A stretch of DNA of 64,000 bases from Diaporthe sp. PMI_573 (lineage: Eukaryota > Ascomycota > Sordariomycetes > Diaporthales > Diaporthaceae), in contig JAJTUP010000010.1 of assembly GCA_021399435.1 (NCBI GenBank), positions 1,054,001 through 1,118,000 of the forward strand, read 5' to 3'. The translations under genes and the position numbers were made by a program. The notes beneath the pieces are model-generated. The model worked only from the letters and a program-made list of their open reading frames with translations, was not told the DNA's origin and made no database searches. The stretch's first letter is position 1. Every line of letters starts with the position of its first letter. This document shows, piece after piece, positions 59,299 through 64,000 of this stretch.

Positions 59299-61853
59299 GA
59301 CAAGAAGGTTGATTCCGAACTGGCACGAGCCGATTAATATTTCTTTTTCTTCACAAGACACTTTCCTTTAACCAATAAGACCAAAAGCTGAGCATCGACT
59401 GCTCTGGCCCTTTGGACTTTTCAACTGCTATACAACTTTGTAACCGGTCGGCTCTGTGCACAGGCAGATATCAAACCACTTGTTATTTGCAAGGGTTGGT
59501 GTGAAGGAACACGGGTGGTTCTGACGTTGTAACGGACGAGCGAACGATGGCACACGGACAGACGGGCCCAGCTGCTGCATGATACCAAAATTTGATTGTT
59601 TTATCCATTTTTGAGGGAGCATTGCTATTTGAGACTACGAACTTCTTGGAAGGACCTCCGACGAAGGATGTTTGGAGGCGGCGTCACCAAACCTATAGAG
59701 GTTGCTGGGACGTGGCTTGGTGCGAGGAGGCTGGCATAGATAGAGAGATTAGTCACAACAGTAGAAAAAGATGGGAAAAAGAGCCAATGGCAACAAGAAT
59801 TAGACGCACGCCCTTGGGTGGTGGCGCACAACACACAAACATTCCCTCCGTTTTCTGCCATATTTTGCGAGGTCCCTCTGCCCTGTGACAAACCACATCT
59901 CTCGTCAGCTCGTACAAGCTAGAGCATCTGTTGTGATACTTTGCCGCGTATGACTGTGCCTCCCTCTTTTCTGCATGCACCATTTAGGGGGGTTGGTGTG
60001 CTCCCCCCCCCCCAAATCTGACAACACATGTGCCGGAACCACCAAAAGGAATCAATCGGGCCAACACGTGCATGTTGTTGTTTTTTCCCCCTTCATTTCG
60101 ATTTTCCTAGGCGCCAGGGCGCCCAGAGGGGGGCACCCAAGAAACCACAAGAAATCCCAAGACCCTTTCTCATTTTGGGTGAGGGGGTGTCAAATGATGG
60201 GCGCCTGCCTCATCCGGGCTAGGCCGGCCTTGGACGCGGCTCCGCCTGCGTGCGTTGTTTGCAGTTACACAGGACACAAACGCGAAGGAGCCCCCATGTT
60301 CACGCCTGCTGGCGCTACTGCAAGGTACCAACGGGGCTGCGGATGGGCATGGGCTGATTTTCATTTTACTCGCTCTTTGTTCTGGCTCTCTGATTTTTTT
60401 TTCCTTCTCCTTCTTGAATCCTTCATGGGTGTGGAATCATTCGTCTTGAAGACGCGGATCTATTGGATGGGGATTAGATGGCGAAGGATTCCCAGGGTTG
60501 GGATGCTTGTTTGAGAATGAGGTGGGGCGGGGCTGGCCGTTCATGGAAGGATGGTGTGGCTTGCCCGGCCTCTTGTGAGTTAAGATGAACCGGGCCGGCC
60601 CAAGCTAGGCAGAGGACGCATCGTGGTGGGGCGGGTAATAGATTTTGATTTTCACGTTAGGCTGCCATTATTAGGGCACGGAGAACATTTCCTTGGGGGG
60701 AGGGGTTGTGTGTGGTTGTAATTTTGCGGGATCCAGCCAGGTACGATGCTTCTACTCCAACCCCTTCCAGCTTGTGATGATACTGAGGTCGTGGATGCGC
60801 CGGCTGGGCCTCATCTGCCCGTCGACTAGGCTATTGATTCACGCATTGATCCACGCGATCAAACAGGCGAAGCCAAGGCCGCTCCTTCTGCCTAACAAGG
60901 GGTCGAAATGGGGAGCAGCTTGTGGTAATATGGCCGCCTGTCTAGGCACACCGGAGAATTTAACCCGCAAGACCCCTCGTGTTCCTTGCTAGCTGGCGCA
61001 CTGTATGCGGGCCGTGATCACACACGTCAGAGAATGTGCCGTGGTCGACTACTACCGTGCAGAGACGTAAGTCTACAGTAGCACCTGCTCCCCATCTAGT
61101 GTACGTAACGACGGGACTTCGCGTCTCTGCACGTGTGGATAGGTATGTGAATATGCCCTGGTGGCCAGGGCGTGTCAGTGGGCGGGCTCGCTGTTTTCGG
61201 AGCATTCGATGCTAGAGGCTGCGTGGAGAGTCGAGAGAAAGAATGCTGTGTTGAAGAAGGGCTGGCATTACAAGAAATTGGAGCCCTTGCCTGTCTCTTA
61301 TGATGCATGGGATGGTGATGAGTGGTTCTTTTACGCTCATGTGGCCTGCGATATGGAAATCGTAGCATGAACTGAATATCTGCCTACTGTTGGCCACAAA
61401 AATGCTCTTCATTTCTTGACCTAGACGGCTGATAGTATTGGTCACCACTTAGACTTGGACGTATATACCTATGTGAAGCCGGTGCCATGCCCTCGTGTTT
61501 GAGTAGCAGAATAACTACATCTGGAGCTGCCTACTACCTATTTATCTGCATTTGTGAGTCCATCTCTCGGTATAGTAGGGTCTGGAAGGGTGAGAACCGG
61601 CTCTAGTGCAGGTCGTCAGGCAAACTTCGACAGATATTACCTAGGTATGATTTCATTCATACTCGGCCAGAGGGCGTGGTGGTGATGGGTATTGGGCGGG
61701 GACAGAGCAGGATATTCAGTAACCAGAAGGGCCGCCTGAGGGACAGCACCCGATTGCACAATAGCTCGTCGCCTTAATACCATATAATGGTTGGGTCAAT
61801 TCAGTCAGACATTTAGACCCAGGGTATCTCAAAGCACACCCGCCATCAACCCT
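59299..61853. other. Convergent 3' region between CRH gene and MAK5
   Basis: About 2.5 kb without a supported gene. 59300-59600 is AT-rich 3' UTR of the CRH gene. A C-homopolymer run lies at 60002-60013. Frames at 60000-60500 and 60960-61450 are open on both strands but unrecognisable. Confidence 0.4.
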
Positions 61854-64000
61854 TCAGTCGTCCAGCTCCAGCCCGCCGACCTGTCCTAGGAAGTTCCCCT
61901 TCACGCCGTCCCTCAGCAACTCGTCCATATCCACCCCTCCTCCCGCGATATACTTCTCGCTGACACCGGCGTTGACCCGCCTCGAGAGCAGCTCGCGCAG
62001 CTGTGCCCTCAGCGCGCCGACCTCGGCCTTGGACATGGCCCTCGCCTCGTCCTGCTTCGCCTTGCGGCCGCTGCCGCGCCCGCCCCACTTGCCCATCTGC
62101 TCGAGGTCCTCCGAGTCGTACTCGACGCCGAGCTCCTCGGCGGCGTTGCGCATCCAGTCGTCCTCCTTGCTGCCCTTCTCCTTGGCGAGCTGCGAGTCGG
62201 CGACCCGCTTGGCCAGCGTCACGCGCTCCTTGAGCCGGTTCACCAGCCGCCGGTCCACGTCGATGGTGCGGATGAAGAAGTCGTTCTTGCGGCTCAGCCC
62301 GGAACCCGGCTTCGCCGTCGCGTGCACCTTGGCGATCAGCCGCCGGGTCGACACCACCTCCTCGGGTGCGCACAGCAGCACGCTCAGTCCCGACTGCGCC
62401 GCACGCGCCGTTCGGCCCGACCGGTGCACGTAGGCGTCTGCCGCGCGCGGCACGTGGTAGTGGATCACGACGTCGATGCCCGGGATGTCGAGGCCGCGGG
62501 CGGCGACGTCCGTGGCGAGGAGGATGGAGTGAGTTCCGGGCTTGGCGCTGGTGAAGCGCTCGACGGAGCGTAGTCTGGCCTTCTGGGCCATTTGTGAGTG
62601 GAGGGCGTGGACTGGGAGGTTGAGGTTCTGTAGCATAGGCAACAGTCGGCGCACTGAGCCGATCGAGTTGCTGAAGACTAGAATGCGTTGCGTCGGTTGG
62701 AGTAGGATGAGAGAATAGAGGTACAGATCCTGTTGAGAAATTAGCGGGTGGGTTGACGGCCAGCAATGGGACGCTGTGGACATACCTTCTCCATCGCGCC
62801 ACATTCCACCAGACCCTCCTTGAGCCCCTGTGCCATCTGGGCGACTGGATTAACATCGACGAACTTGGGCTTCTCTTCCCGGAAGTTCAACTTCTTCAAA
62901 AGGTACTCCATGGACTCTTGCGTATCCATCAGGTTGGATTTGCCCTTTCCTGCCAGCTTCTGCTGGAGATTCTTGTTGAACGTGGCAGAAAAGACCAACG
63001 TCTGTCTTGGGAAGAGCTCTGGCCCCTCATCATCCTCATCGACCTCGACTCTGTCGATGGCCTTCAGAATCTCCTCTGCCTCCTTAAAATGACCATCCGT
63101 GAGGAGACGGTCGGCCTCATCCACCACTAGGAAGTTGACCGTCTTGAAGGAATCCAATAAGGCGGTGCTTGAACTGAGGACTTCCCACAGACGGCCTGGG
63201 GTTCCGATCACGATATCTGCCTTTTCGAGCTGCCGTTGTTGCTTGTGCACGGAGAGACCGCCCGTCACTGAACAGATATATGGCGGTGTAGTAAGCCCTT
63301 CGCACAGCGCTTTGATGTGATTTGTGATCTGGTGAGCCAGCTCCCTGGTCGGCGACATGACCAATCCTATTGGTGATTTCTTCCCCGCCGATTTGCCCTC
63401 TCCCTGCCTCGAAAGCCATGCCTCGACAATAGGTATCGCGAACGCCAGCGTTTTTCCGGATCCAGTCGAGGCCTTGCCGATGACGTCGTGTCCAGCTGAT
63501 ATCTTTCGTATAGTTGCAGACTGTATGTCGGTCGGTTTTGCGAACTTGAGTCGTGCAAGGCAGGCGATCATCTGCGGCGACAGATCGAGGGATGCCCATT
63601 TCGACATGTCCACATCCTCCCCGGCGTCATCTACGGCAGCATCCTTGGCCGAGGCGAACACATTGCTTTCAAGCTGTTGGTCCTCTTCTGTCTGGGTCAT
63701 TCCTTTATTCTTTTTCTTCTGCTGCTGCTTCTTGTCCTTCTTCTGCGGCTCTTGTGTCTCTTTAATGGAATCATTTTTGGGTTTGCTCTCGGTGGCCGTC
63801 GTCGTATCGCGTTCCGAGGGAGAGGCCTCCTCGGTTTCATTGTGTATGGGGGTTTCTGCTGGATCATCTCCGAAGCCTTCGAACTCGTCGCCATCGTCCT
63901 CGGCAGGGGTGGGGGCGTCCTCAGCGGTAACCTGGATCGACGTTAGTGCCCCGGTTGATAAAGTGGCAGAAGTGGCAGAAGACATCGCTTACAAACTTGA
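61854..64000 (-). CDS. MAK5: DEAD-box RNA helicase MAK5 (5'-partial)
   Basis: A nucleolar ATP-dependent RNA helicase needed for 60S ribosomal subunit maturation (DDX24 in animals). Exons visible: 64000-63993, 63931-62786 and 62729-61854. The open frame seems to begin MSSATSATLS at 63985, but that stretch is an intron (63992-63932, GTAAGC donor, CACTAAC branch, CGATCCAG acceptor). The true N terminus lies beyond the window, with KF-VTAEDAP at the junction; the family has a longer basic N terminus. The second intron is 62785-62730. Motifs in order: Q-motif FAKPTDIQ, ASTGSGKT (I), SPTRELAHQ (Ia), TPGR (Ib), DEAD (II), SAT (III), ILVFSN (IV), ATDVAARGLDIP (V) and YVHRSGRTARA (VI). An acidic/lysine-rich segment precedes the core. 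The C-terminal region includes the ELLSRRVNAG..EKYIAGG segment. 674 residues are visible. Confidence 0.93.

Noticed and set aside
58264..59361. 365-codon frame antisense to the CRH gene
   Set aside because: Exact shadow of a strongly codon-biased exon; Gly/Ala/Val-rich reading with no motif.
61846..62856. 336-codon minus-strand frame overlapping MAK5
   Set aside because: Same strand but shifted frame; Arg/Gly-rich reading, whereas the other frame carries helicase motifs V and VI.
63932..63985. Apparent MAK5 start MSSATSATLSTGALTSIQ
   Set aside because: The stretch has donor, branch point and acceptor of a 61-bp intron, and the family has a longer N terminus; the start lies outside the window.

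Overview
The window looks like nuclear DNA of a filamentous ascomycete (Pezizomycotina, most likely a Sordariomycete). The evidence is: short introns (about 50-90 bp) with GT/GC..AG borders and CTRAC-like branch points, long GC-balanced intergenic stretches rich in simple repeats, and typical fungal families (CBM1, HET, RTA1, CRH, DAL5-type MFS, fungal tyrosinase, MLP1/TPR). No rRNA, tRNA, CRISPR array or intact transposon was recognised. Exon borders were read by eye from splice consensus, frame continuity and family motifs.

Layout. 1-809 (-): 3'-truncated bZIP activator of the CPC1/GCN4 type, with two perfect TGAGTCA boxes upstream. 4272-10723 (-): MLP1/TPR nuclear-basket coiled-coil protein. 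11076-11424: degenerate 15-bp tandem repeat. 12022-13140 (-): fungal protein of unknown function. 15251-16259 (+): secreted CBM1 protein with an unrecognised C-terminal domain. 17029-19454 (-): GMP synthase in 13 exons. 20660-21480 (-): decayed HET-like relic. 23000-24630 (+): DAL5-type transporter. 25919-27363 (-): 2-oxoglutarate/Fe(II) dioxygenase. 31068-32072 (+): RTA1-like membrane protein. 32568-34911 (-): secreted tyrosinase in 7 exons. 37307-38449 (-): DHDPS-superfamily aldolase. 38450-45512: gene-poor, with a three-phase microsatellite. 45513-47509 (-): four-pass membrane protein. 49051-49675 (+): small secreted cysteine protein. 50144-51913 (-): HET-domain protein. 51914-58076: gene-poor. 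58077-59298 (+): GPI-anchored CRH-type GH16 transglycosylase. 61854-64000 (-): MAK5 DEAD-box helicase, 5'-truncated by the window edge.

How the genes relate. Four are core functions: amino-acid control, nuclear pore, purine synthesis and ribosome biogenesis. Between about 23 and 38.5 kb lies a run of accessory metabolic and transport genes (transporter, 2OG oxygenase, RTA1, tyrosinase, aldolase). It could be a small co-functional group, but this is inference: no backbone synthase is present. The 45-52 kb stretch carries lineage-specific families (membrane protein, secreted protein, HET). The most distinctive observations are three well-supported GC-AG introns in three unrelated genes, the 15-bp repeat with a 144-bp higher-order period, the novel C-terminal domain on the CBM1 protein, and a 5-residue repeat inside the HET protein.
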